Of a stretch of 64,000 bases of DNA, positions 1 through 7,469 are shown piece after piece. The position numbers and the translations under genes are program-made. The stretch's first letter is position 1, and every line of letters begins with the position of its first letter. Origin of the DNA: DATGZX01 sp035296965 (GTDB taxonomy: Bacteria > Planctomycetota > Planctomycetia > Gemmatales > Gemmataceae); contig DATGZX010000332.1 of assembly GCA_035296965.1 (NCBI GenBank), positions 84,359 through 148,358 of the forward strand. The letters run 5' to 3'. Under the pieces are notes generated by a model. That model did not search any database. It was not told where the DNA came from and saw only the letters and a list, made by a program, of their open reading frames with translations.

Positions 1-1
1 C

Positions 2-2665
2 TTCGACGAGATCCGTGCCCTGTTCGCACAGTTGCCGGAAGCGAAGATCCGGGGCTACTCTCCCGGACGCTTCAGTTTCAACAAGCCCGGCGGCCGCTGC
101 GAGGCGTGTGAAGGGAATGGCTCGAACCGCTTGGAGATGGATTTCCTGGCCGACGTCTGGGTAACCTGCCCGGTGTGCGACGGCCGGCGCTTCAATCGCG
201 AAACCTTGCAGATCCGCTTCAAGGGCAAGAACATTCACGATGCTCTGGAAATGGATGTGCAGGAGGCGCTCGACCACTTCACGAATGTACCCAAGATCCG
301 GGCGATGCTGCAGACGTTGCACGACGTCGGTCTCGATTACATCAAGCTGGGTCAGTCCTCCCCTACCCTTTCCGGCGGCGAGGCGCAGCGGACGAAGCTG
401 GCGCGCGAACTATGTCGCCGCAGCACCGGCCAGACGTTGTACATCCTCGATGAGCCGACGACCGGCCTGCACTTCGACGACATCGAAAAGCTGCTGCACG
501 TGCTGCATGGCTTTGCGGACGCCGGCAATACCGTCGTGGTCATTGAACACAACCTCGACGTGATCAAGACCGCCGATTGGGCCATCGATCTCGGGCCGGA
601 GGGAGGCGCTGAGGGCGGCGAAGTCGTGTGCACCGGTACGCCGGAAGACATTGCGGCTTGCCCGAGTTCCTACACCGGACAGGCTTTGCAAAAGGTGCTG
701 CGGCCTGCAGCTCGGCCGCTGGCTCAGCGCAAGGGAGCCGGACCAAAGGCCAAGGATGCGAAGCGAGAAATCAGCGCGCCCCTCCCCCACTACCCGGCCC
801 TAACGACCATAACGGTCCAGGGAGCGCAGCAGCACAACTTGAAAAACATCTCCGTGTCGTTGCCCCGCGATCACATGACGGTATTCTCCGGCCCGAGCGG
901 GTCGGGGAAAAGTTCGTTGGCTCTGGACACGATCTACGCCGAGGGCCAGCGCCGTTACATTGAATCGCTGTCGGCCTATGCTCGCCAGTTTCTCGGCCAG
1001 ATGCAAAAGCCAAAGGTCGAGCACGTGAGCGGGCTTTCGCCTGCCATCAGCATCGAGCAAAAGACCACCAGTAAAAGCCCACGATCGACCGTCGGCACTG
1101 TGACTGAAGTTTACGACTATCTGCGAATTCTCTACGCCCGCCTGGGCCAGCCCCACTGTCCGGCGTGCGGCATCCCCATCGGCACGCAGACGGCGGACGA
1201 GATCATCGAGAAGATCGTCGGCCTGCCTGAGGGGACCAAGCTCTACTTGATGGCCCCGCTGGAACGGCGCGGCCAGGAAAAATACGAAGCGATGTGGGAA
1301 GAGATCCGCCGGTCGGGGTTTGTGCGCATGCGCGTCGACGGCAAAGCGTACAACGTGGAAGAACCGCCGGCCATCGATCATCGCCGCAAACATTTGGTGG
1401 AGGTAGTGGTCGATCGTCTCGTCGCGCGCGCGAGTCAGCGCAGCCGCATTGCCGACGCAGTGGAGGCGGCGCTGGAGCTGGGCCGGGGCGTTCTTCACGT
1501 CGCCCTGGTAAACGAGAATCGGCCCGAGACAGAATGGAACGTCGACCGTTATAGCTTGCACTTTGCCTGCGACCGCTGCGGTCGAAGCTTCGAGCCGCTT
1601 AACCCGCATCATTTTTCCTTCAACAGCCCGCTCGGCTGGTGCCCGACTTGCGAGGGGCTCGGCGTTCAGAAGGGCGCGAGCACGACCTTGCTGATTCGCG
1701 ATCCGCGGCGTTCCCTGCGCGAAGGGGCCCTCGCCGCCTGGCCGGATTTGACCGGGGAGAATCCATTTTGCCGTTTCGCCGAAGCCCTTGCTCGACACCT
1801 CGGTCTGTCGCTCGACACGCCCTACGAACAGCTCGAGCCGGCCCAGCAGCAGGCCTTGCTTCAGGGCACCGGAGAGGCCTGGATCGAGTTGGCGCCGACC
1901 GAGCCGGTGGCAAAGCAGAAAGCACGCAAACCGGCAGCGACCGTCCGCTTTCAGTACAAGGGAATGTTCCCAGCAATCGACGAGGCGTCGCGGGTTAGCT
2001 TTGTCTACAGGCACAAGCTCGATCACCTGGTCAGTGAGGTCCCCTGCTCCACCTGTTGCGGGTCCCGTTTGCGCGACGATGCCGCGGCCTGCCGGTTCGA
2101 AGGTTTAACGCTGGGAGCACTCTGCAACCTGCCCCTGAGCGAGACGCTCGCACTCTTCAAGAATCTCAAGCTGGCCAAGGCACAGCAGCAGGTGGCCGGG
2201 GAGGTGCTGCGCGAAATCACCAACCGGCTGCAGTTCCTCGTCGACGTTGGACTCGATTACCTGACATTGAGCAGGCCGACGCCCACGCTTTCGGGAGGTG
2301 AGTCGCAGCGCATCCGGTTGGCCAGCCAGATCGGCAGCGGTCTGACCGGCGTCCTTTACGTGCTGGACGAACCGACGATTGGTCTGCACCCGCGCGATAA
2401 TCGCCGCCTGTTGCAGGCGCTCATGCACCTCCGCGACCTGGGCAACACTCTGATCCTGGTGGAACACGATCGCGAGGTGATAGCGGCCGCCGACTATCTG
2501 CTCGATTTTGGCCCCGGCGCAGGAGATCGGGGCGGCGAGATCACCGCGCAGGGTACTCCCAAGCAAGTGATGCGCGTCAAAACCTCGCTTACCGGGCAGT
2601 ATCTTTCCGGAAGGCGGAATATCGTCATTCCGAGCAACCGGCGCATCAAGGAGAAAGGAACATGA
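2..2665 (+). CDS. uvrA: UvrA-type excinuclease, first gene of a split tandem UvrA (5' end outside window)
   Basis: DNA damage-recognition ATPase of nucleotide excision repair. The frame is open from base 2, so the true start lies upstream. The visible part has two unlike halves. Residues 1-240 are the C-terminal ABC half of a UvrA, with zinc-finger cysteines (CEACEGNG, CPVCDGRRF), signature LSGGEAQR and Walker B YILDEPTTGLHFDD. From about residue 255 a new N-terminal half begins, with Walker A GPSGSGKSS, the SLSAYARQFLGQ segment, paired CxxC motifs (CPAC, CDRC, CPTC) and a second signature LSGGESQR before VLYVLDEPTIGLHPRD. So this gene ends copy 1 and starts copy 2. Its TGA overlaps the next gene's ATG (ATGA), implying translational coupling. 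Family assignment is near certain; the split is unusual. Confidence 0.93.
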   Translation, partial: FDEIRALFAQLPEAKIRGYSPGRFSFNKPGGRCEACEGNGSNRLEMDFLADVWVTCPVCDGRRFNRETLQIRFKGKNIHDALEMDVQEALDHFTNVPKIRAMLQTLHDVGLDYIKLGQSSPTLSGGEAQRTKLARELCRRSTGQTLYILDEPTTGLHFDDIEKLLHVLHGFADAGNTVVVIEHNLDVIKTADWAIDLGPEGGAEGGEVVCTGTPEDIAACPSSYTGQALQKVLRPAARPLAQRKGAGPKAKDAKREISAPLPHYPALTTITVQGAQQHNLKNISVSLPRDHMTVFSGPSGSGKSSLALDTIYAEGQRRYIESLSAYARQFLGQMQKPKVEHVSGLSPAISIEQKTTSKSPRSTVGTVTEVYDYLRILYARLGQPHCPACGIPIGTQTADEIIEKIVGLPEGTKLYLMAPLERRGQEKYEAMWEEIRRSGFVRMRVDGKAYNVEEPPAIDHRRKHLVEVVVDRLVARASQRSRIADAVEAALELGRGVLHVALVNENRPETEWNVDRYSLHFACDRCGRSFEPLNPHHFSFNSPLGWCPTCEGLGVQKGASTTLLIRDPRRSLREGALAAWPDLTGENPFCRFAEALARHLGLSLDTPYEQLEPAQQQALLQGTGEAWIELAPTEPVAKQKARKPAATVRFQYKGMFPAIDEASRVSFVYRHKLDHLVSEVPCSTCCGSRLRDDAAACRFEGLTLGALCNLPLSETLALFKNLKLAKAQQQVAGEVLREITNRLQFLVDVGLDYLTLSRPTPTLSGGESQRIRLASQIGSGLTGVLYVLDEPTIGLHPRDNRRLLQALMHLRDLGNTLILVEHDREVIAAADYLLDFGPGAGDRGGEITAQGTPKQVMRVKTSLTGQYLSGRRNIVIPSNRRIKEKGT

Positions 2666-4791
2666 AGAAGGGAAAGAGAGTAAAGGAGGACGCAAAAACT
2701 GTCGTAACTGCCCGCGACAGTTCCGACCTGTCCTCCTACCAGTTTCCTTACCCCTTCTTCCTCACCGTCAAGGGTGCTCGGCAGAACAATCTGAAGAACA
2801 TCGATGTGCGGTTCCCGCTCGGAGCCTTCATCGCCGTCACGGGAGTGAGCGGCTCCGGCAAAAGTTCGCTCGTTCATGAGATCCTCTATAACACTCTGGC
2901 GCGCAAGCTGCATCGGGCACGGACTGTCGGCGCGGCCCACGACGAAATTCTCGGGCTTGATCAGATCGACAAAGTCATCAACGTCGATCAGGATCCGATC
3001 GGTAATTCGCCCAGTTCGAACCCAGCCACGTACACGGGCGTCTTCGACCTGATCCGCCAGCTCTTCGCGCAGCTGCCTGAGTCCAAGGTACGTGGCTACC
3101 ATCCGCGCCGCTTCAGTTTCAACAAGCCAGGGGGCCGTTGCGAGGCGTGCGAGGGCAACGGCCAGAAGAAGATAGAAATGCACTTTCTGCCCGACGTTTG
3201 GGTCGAGTGCGATGTTTGTCATGGCAGCCGATACAATCCCGAAACATTGGCCGTGCACTACAAGGGCCGGAGCATCGCCGACGTGCTGCAAATGCGCGTC
3301 AGTGAAGCCCTGGAGCTGTTTGCCAACATTCCCAAGATGCGCCGCATCCTGGAAACGCTGGCCGATGTCGGGCTCGAATACCTCTCCTTGGGACAGCCTG
3401 CACCCACGCTCTCCGGCGGCGAGGCCCAGCGAGTCAAGCTCGCCGCGGAGTTGTCCCGGCCCAATACCGGCCGCACCCTTTATCTTCTGGACGAGCCAAC
3501 CACCGGCCTGCACTTCGACGACATCAACAAATTGCTCGAAGTCCTCAATCGCCTGGTGGACCTTGGCAATACCGTGATCGTGGTCGAGCACAACCTGGAT
3601 GTGATCAAGACGGCCGACTGGGTGATCGACCTGGGCCCCGAGGCCGGCGACGCCGGGGGCTATTTGGTGGCGGAAGGCACACCCGAGGCGGTCGCGCGCG
3701 TGCCGGCGTCGCACACGGGCAGGATCCTTGCGGACGTGCTCGCCTCCGGATCCTACGCCGAACGTCCCAAGTATGATCCCGTCAAAGCGCTGCAGATGCG
3801 CGAGGGCGACCTCGACCTGGAAAAGGTCGGGAAAGATGCCCAGATGCCCTGGGAGGCGGACGGCCGGCGCTGGCACACGAGCGAGCGCGTGACCACCAAG
3901 GGAACCGCATGCCGGTGGGAGGGAGAGATCGTCAATTGGATTGACGAGCGCGTTCACGAGGCCGGCCAGTTCAGCGACACCAACTGGAACCACCGTAGCG
4001 TTGTGGAGATCGCGGCTCCGAGCAAGAGCCAGGGCTGGTTTCTCCACGTCATGACCGGCATGGAATGGCTGGTGCGGCTGGTCTTTCGCGTGAGTCGCAA
4101 CGCCTTCAAGCAGGCCGATCTCGTGCAAAGGCTTGGTATCCGCCCGTTGAACGAGACACCCGGGTTGGAGGTGTATGGCAATGAACAGCGCGTGCAGGTG
4201 GACAACCTGAAAGGGCCCTGGCAGGCGGTCAGCGTGCTGGCGCATCGGCTCAGTGAAATCGACACGCCTGCGTTCCGCGGATTCCTCGAAGAGGCAGTCG
4301 CGTCTTTTCATCAGAACTTGAAGCGGATGCAAACGAAGCCGGAAGACGTGATGCCGTGGAAACTGAACGGCGAGCGCTGGCATCTCGGCGAAAAAGGCTT
4401 TCCAGCCGGCAAGAAACTGCAGTGGGACCGGGCCTTGTTACCCCGGCTTCTGGCCGTGGTGCGCGAAGTGGAACCCGGATTGGAAATCGAATGGAGCAGC
4501 CGGGCCGGGGTGACTCTGCGCGTGCCGGGCGTGGGTCGGTCGTGGGCACAGTGGCGGACGAAGGAGAGCTACGGTCTGGACTGCAGGTTCCTGGGGAAAA
4601 AAGGCCAGTTCAACCTGGCCCAAATCGAGCCCTTTGGCATTTCACCGGCCATCAGCGGCAATCGAGCCGATAGCGACGTCACTCGTCTCATCTTCCGCCA
4701 GGTTGAACATCTACAGCCGGCGAAACTCAAGCAGCTCCTGACAGAGCACCTCGCCGGGTTTCGCGAGGTGTTCGGCAAAGGGAAAGCATAG
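2662..4791 (+). CDS. uvrA: UvrA C-terminal half with a 330-residue C-terminal extension
   Basis: Second polypeptide of the tandem UvrA. It starts at the ATG overlapping the previous stop. Walker A GVSGSGKSS is at residues 61-69, followed by the INVDQDPIGNSPSSNPATY segment typical of the second UvrA ATPase, the zinc finger CEACEGNG/CDVCHGSRY, signature LSGGEAQR and LLDEPTTGLHFDD. The UvrA fold ends near residue 370. Residues 375-709 are an extra region outside standard UvrA containing two related units that start MPWEADGRRWH (residue 395) and MPWKLNGERWH (residue 564), so the extension looks internally duplicated. The protein presumably pairs with the C-terminal part of the upstream gene product to form one complete UvrA. 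The role of the extension is unknown to me. Confidence 0.92.
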   Translation: MKKGKRVKEDAKTVVTARDSSDLSSYQFPYPFFLTVKGARQNNLKNIDVRFPLGAFIAVTGVSGSGKSSLVHEILYNTLARKLHRARTVGAAHDEILGLDQIDKVINVDQDPIGNSPSSNPATYTGVFDLIRQLFAQLPESKVRGYHPRRFSFNKPGGRCEACEGNGQKKIEMHFLPDVWVECDVCHGSRYNPETLAVHYKGRSIADVLQMRVSEALELFANIPKMRRILETLADVGLEYLSLGQPAPTLSGGEAQRVKLAAELSRPNTGRTLYLLDEPTTGLHFDDINKLLEVLNRLVDLGNTVIVVEHNLDVIKTADWVIDLGPEAGDAGGYLVAEGTPEAVARVPASHTGRILADVLASGSYAERPKYDPVKALQMREGDLDLEKVGKDAQMPWEADGRRWHTSERVTTKGTACRWEGEIVNWIDERVHEAGQFSDTNWNHRSVVEIAAPSKSQGWFLHVMTGMEWLVRLVFRVSRNAFKQADLVQRLGIRPLNETPGLEVYGNEQRVQVDNLKGPWQAVSVLAHRLSEIDTPAFRGFLEEAVASFHQNLKRMQTKPEDVMPWKLNGERWHLGEKGFPAGKKLQWDRALLPRLLAVVREVEPGLEIEWSSRAGVTLRVPGVGRSWAQWRTKESYGLDCRFLGKKGQFNLAQIEPFGISPAISGNRADSDVTRLIFRQVEHLQPAKLKQLLTEHLAGFREVFGKGKA

Positions 4792-4796
4792 CGAGT

Positions 4797-4817
4797 TGAC
4801 CGTGAAATCGACGGTCA
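4797..4817 (+). terminator. Weak hairpin after the uvrA pair
   Basis: TGACCGT and ACGGTCA form a 7-bp stem around a 7-base loop just downstream of the uvrA stop. There is no following T-run, so termination by this structure is only a possibility. Confidence 0.25.
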
Positions 4818-5020
4818 GCAAGCAGCACAACGGTATCCGAATCATGCAAGAATCCAAGTCACCGGCCACGCGCCGATGCGACGTGAACTGAATGCAACGG
4901 CCTGGCGCTTCAGTCCGTACTCGTCCCTCGGTGAACTTGGTATGATAATTTGAAGAATCGTATGATCTTTCGACCACGGCGGATGGTGATTTGCCACACG
5001 TTTTTTCCCAGAAGAAATCG

Positions 5021-5854
5021 ATGAAGCGGCTCCCTCAGTTCGTGTTGGTAGTCGTCTCTCTCGCACTTGCCGTTAGCAGCGCGCGAGCGCATTACAACAT
5101 GCTCTTACCCCAGACGGGGTCCATCAAGAAAGGCGAGTCGGTCCTTCTCGTCTATCAGTGGGGGCACCCGTTCGAGCACGAGCTATTCGACGCTCCAGCC
5201 CCGGAAGCCGTCTTTGCCGTCGCTCCTGATGGGAAGAAGATCGATCTGAGCAAGGAACTGGAGAAGTTCGAGATCGCAGGAGCTGACGGGAAGAAAGCAA
5301 CAGCGTACCGCTTTCGGTTCACTGCCCTTCAGCGCGGCGATTACGTTTTCGTCTTGCGAACACCTCCGATCTGGATGCCTGAAGACCAGGAGTTCCTGCA
5401 GGACACCGTGAGAAGTCTCCTGCACGTCCAGGCTGAAAAAGGCTGGGATGCGGCAGCCGGCTTGCCCTTTGAAGTCCTGCCGCTCACCCGTCCTTACGGG
5501 CTGCAACCCGGCATGGCGTTTCAGGCCCAGGTCGAAACGCAGCCGCCGGAAGAAAGCCAACGATTGCGAAAGGATGCCGTTGCGCGCGGGGGGAAGCCGT
5601 TCGCCGGCGCAATCGTCGAGATCGAGCATTACCATGCCACGCCTCCAGCCATGCTGCCGCCCGAAGAGCACATCACGCGCACCGCCAAGACCGACCCGAA
5701 CGGCGTGTTGACTTGCACGCTGACCGACGCAGGTTGGTGGTGTCTCACGGCCCGCCGGGACGGCGGCGTGAAACAACACGACGGCAAGGAATATCCCCTG
5801 CGGCAACGCAGCACGCTCTGGGTGTTTGTCGATGAGCCGGTGACGCCGAGGTAA
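5021..5854 (+). CDS. Exported DUF4198 family protein, likely metal-uptake accessory
   Basis: About 277 residues with a clear signal peptide (MKRLPQFVLVVVSLALAVSS, cleavage near ARA-HYN). The ATG at 5021 is preferred over a TTG 30 bases upstream because it starts directly at the signal peptide and follows an AGAAGAAA stretch. The mature protein begins with a histidine (HYNMLLP), and the body resembles DUF4198 (beta-sandwich) proteins found next to Ni/Co ECF transporters, where they are thought to assist metal capture outside the cytoplasmic membrane. It sits 26 bases upstream of a CbiM/NikM-like gene on the same strand, supporting that role. Metal specificity cannot be read from the sequence. 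Confidence 0.72.
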   Translation: MKRLPQFVLVVVSLALAVSSARAHYNMLLPQTGSIKKGESVLLVYQWGHPFEHELFDAPAPEAVFAVAPDGKKIDLSKELEKFEIAGADGKKATAYRFRFTALQRGDYVFVLRTPPIWMPEDQEFLQDTVRSLLHVQAEKGWDAAAGLPFEVLPLTRPYGLQPGMAFQAQVETQPPEESQRLRKDAVARGGKPFAGAIVEIEHYHATPPAMLPPEEHITRTAKTDPNGVLTCTLTDAGWWCLTARRDGGVKQHDGKEYPLRQRSTLWVFVDEPVTPR

Positions 5855-5880
5855 CTTCTGGGATCCAAATCGACAGCTTC

Positions 5881-6777
5881 ATGACGGGCATGCTAATTCA
5901 TCCTTTGTTGGCCGTGCACATTTCTGATGGCGTGTTGGCTCCAAGTTGGCTGCTTGGCGGCTTCGTGGTTGCGGCCCTCCTTGCTTGTTTTGGAGCCTGG
6001 AAGATCCGCGATGAAGAGATCCCGCGCGTCGCCGTGCTCACATCCGCATTCTTCGTCGCTTCGCTGGTGCACGTGCGTGTGCCGCCGACGAGCGTGCACT
6101 TGATCCTCAACGGCCTGATGGGCGTCGTGCTGGGCCGGCGGGCGGCCCTCGCCATCCCCGTGGGCCTGTTCCTTCAGGCGGCACTCATCGGTCATGGCGG
6201 CTTCACCTCGCTAGGGATCAATAGTTGCGTGATGGTGTTGCCTGCACTGTTGGCCTGGCAACTCTTTGGCTTTTTGCGGCTGGTTCCATGGGCCACGCAA
6301 CTATGGTTTCGCGGCGGCCTCGTTACCATCAGCGCCCTGACCTGGATACTGAGCCTGGTGTACGTGATAGCATTGCTTTGGGGCGAGGCGAGCGCTGACT
6401 CGACGGCCAGCGCCGGCCAGCGCGCCGGGGCCTGGACATGGCCACCGCTGATCGTGCTCGGCGCGCTGGTAGTTGCAGGCCTGGCAGCCTGGATTGAGCG
6501 GCGGCTGGAAAACGCTCCTGAGTTTCCGCTCGGTTTACTGGTCGGTGAGATCACCGTGCTGGCCACGGTCCTGCTCAACAGCCTGGTCCTGGCATGGGGC
6601 GGCGTCGAGGATTGGCGGGCACTCGCCGAGTGGATCTTCATCGCTCATCTGCCCATCGCTGTGGTAGAGGGAGTGGTCCTCGGCTTCACCATTGGCTTTC
6701 TGGCGCGAGTGAAGCCGGAGATGCTCGGTAGTACCAAAGCGGAGGAGGTCTCATGCGCGGTCGATGCGGTGCAGTGA
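5881..6777 (+). CDS. cbiM: CbiM/NikM-like substrate-binding membrane subunit of an ECF cobalt/nickel transporter
   Basis: Multi-pass membrane protein of the CbiM/NikM family, the metal-binding S component of energy-coupling-factor transporters. The family core is visible: HISDGVLAPSW near the N-terminus, then VPPTSVHLILNGLMGVVLGRR and the GHGGFTSLGIN segment, with about seven hydrophobic spans. In characterised family members the metal is held by the N-terminal Met-His. Here the histidine follows a valine encoded by GTG at 5914, so the functional start could be that GTG (giving MHISDG) rather than the ATG at 5881; neither has a convincing ribosome-binding site. It overlaps the next gene by 25 bases. 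No CbiQ or CbiO gene is in the window, so the energising module must be elsewhere. Confidence 0.85.
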   Translation: MTGMLIHPLLAVHISDGVLAPSWLLGGFVVAALLACFGAWKIRDEEIPRVAVLTSAFFVASLVHVRVPPTSVHLILNGLMGVVLGRRAALAIPVGLFLQAALIGHGGFTSLGINSCVMVLPALLAWQLFGFLRLVPWATQLWFRGGLVTISALTWILSLVYVIALLWGEASADSTASAGQRAGAWTWPPLIVLGALVVAGLAAWIERRLENAPEFPLGLLVGEITVLATVLLNSLVLAWGGVEDWRALAEWIFIAHLPIAVVEGVVLGFTIGFLARVKPEMLGSTKAEEVSCAVDAVQ

Positions 6778-7316
6778 GCGCCCCTGCCCTGCCCTGCGCT
6801 TTGCTGGCAGCCTTGTTGAGCGCAGGCGCTGCCCAGGCCCATCGCCTCGACGCGCAGGCGTTCGTTCTGCCAGGCCAAAAAGTGCAGATCGAATCCTGGT
6901 TTTCGAGCGGGGATGCCGCCAAGCATGCCAAGGTGGAAGTATTCCGAGCCGGTCACCAACTCTTGACGGAAGGCCAAACCGACGAGCAGGGTATCTTTGT
7001 CTTTCCATTTGCAAGACCTGAATCCCTTCAAGTCGTGATATCTGCGGGAGCGGGGCATCGCAAAGAGCTTGCCATCTCGGCGGCGGACCTTGCACCTACG
7101 GCCCAGCCGTCGAACGACGTGGGGGCAGTCGCCCCTGTGCAAGAAGATGCCGGCGGAGAACCGCGCGCCCTGGCCAAGCGCGAGACAGGTGCGCCGATCA
7201 AGGATGTGATCACCGGCATCGGCTTTTTGCTGGCGCTTGGGGCATTCTTGTTGAGTCTCCGCAACGCGCGCCAGCTACGCAGGTTGGACGCAATGTCTGA
7301 TCAGAAAAAGGCGTGA
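6753..7316 (+). CDS. Exported membrane-anchored NikL-like accessory protein
   Basis: 187 residues. The ATG at 6753 follows a strong GGAGGAGG ribosome-binding site and lies inside the 3' end of the cbiM-like gene. There is an N-terminal signal sequence (ALPCALLAALLSAGAAQAHR), a beta-rich central domain of carboxypeptidase-regulatory or DUF4198 type, a Pro/Ala-rich linker and one C-terminal transmembrane helix (DVITGIGFLLALGAFLLSL). This layout matches the NikL/NikN-type small components encoded with NikM in nickel ECF transporters. Position and coupling point to the same metal-uptake system as the two upstream genes. The family call is by architecture; metal specificity is inferred. Confidence 0.68.
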   Translation: MRGRCGAVSAPALPCALLAALLSAGAAQAHRLDAQAFVLPGQKVQIESWFSSGDAAKHAKVEVFRAGHQLLTEGQTDEQGIFVFPFARPESLQVVISAGAGHRKELAISAADLAPTAQPSNDVGAVAPVQEDAGGEPRALAKRETGAPIKDVITGIGFLLALGAFLLSLRNARQLRRLDAMSDQKKA

Positions 7317-7387
7317 GGGATTCTTCTTCTCTAAGTTCGAGCTCCGCAGATTTTGAAGGGTTGGCGGAGTGAATTGTTGAGGAAGGG

Positions 7388-7469
7388 GAAACCAAAAGCG
7401 GCGGAAAAGCGCCGCAGTCCAAAGAAGTTGCATTTGGATTGCGGCGCTTTTCCGCCGCTTTTGTTTCCT
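7388..7469. terminator. Long bidirectional hairpin between convergent genes
   Basis: Arms at 7388-7424 and 7434-7469 are near-perfect inverted repeats of about 36 bases around a 9-base loop. The core is AAAAGCGGCGGAAAAGCGCC. It lies between the 3' ends of the metal-uptake operon (plus strand) and mutS2 (minus strand), so it can serve as terminator in both directions. Confidence 0.75.

Noticed and set aside
800..2026. 408-codon minus-strand frame opposite the first uvrA gene
   Set aside because: Antisense shadow of a clear UvrA coding region with no motif of its own.
2494..4383. 629-codon minus-strand frame opposite the second uvrA gene
   Set aside because: It lies fully antisense to strong UvrA coding sequence, and its translation has no domain and the composition of a mirrored high-GC gene.
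4792..5020. Possible cobalamin or Ni/Co riboswitch before the metal-uptake genes
   Set aside because: I could not find a B12-box or the conserved modules of the NiCo riboswitch; only a weak hairpin and a TATGATAAT promoter-like element.
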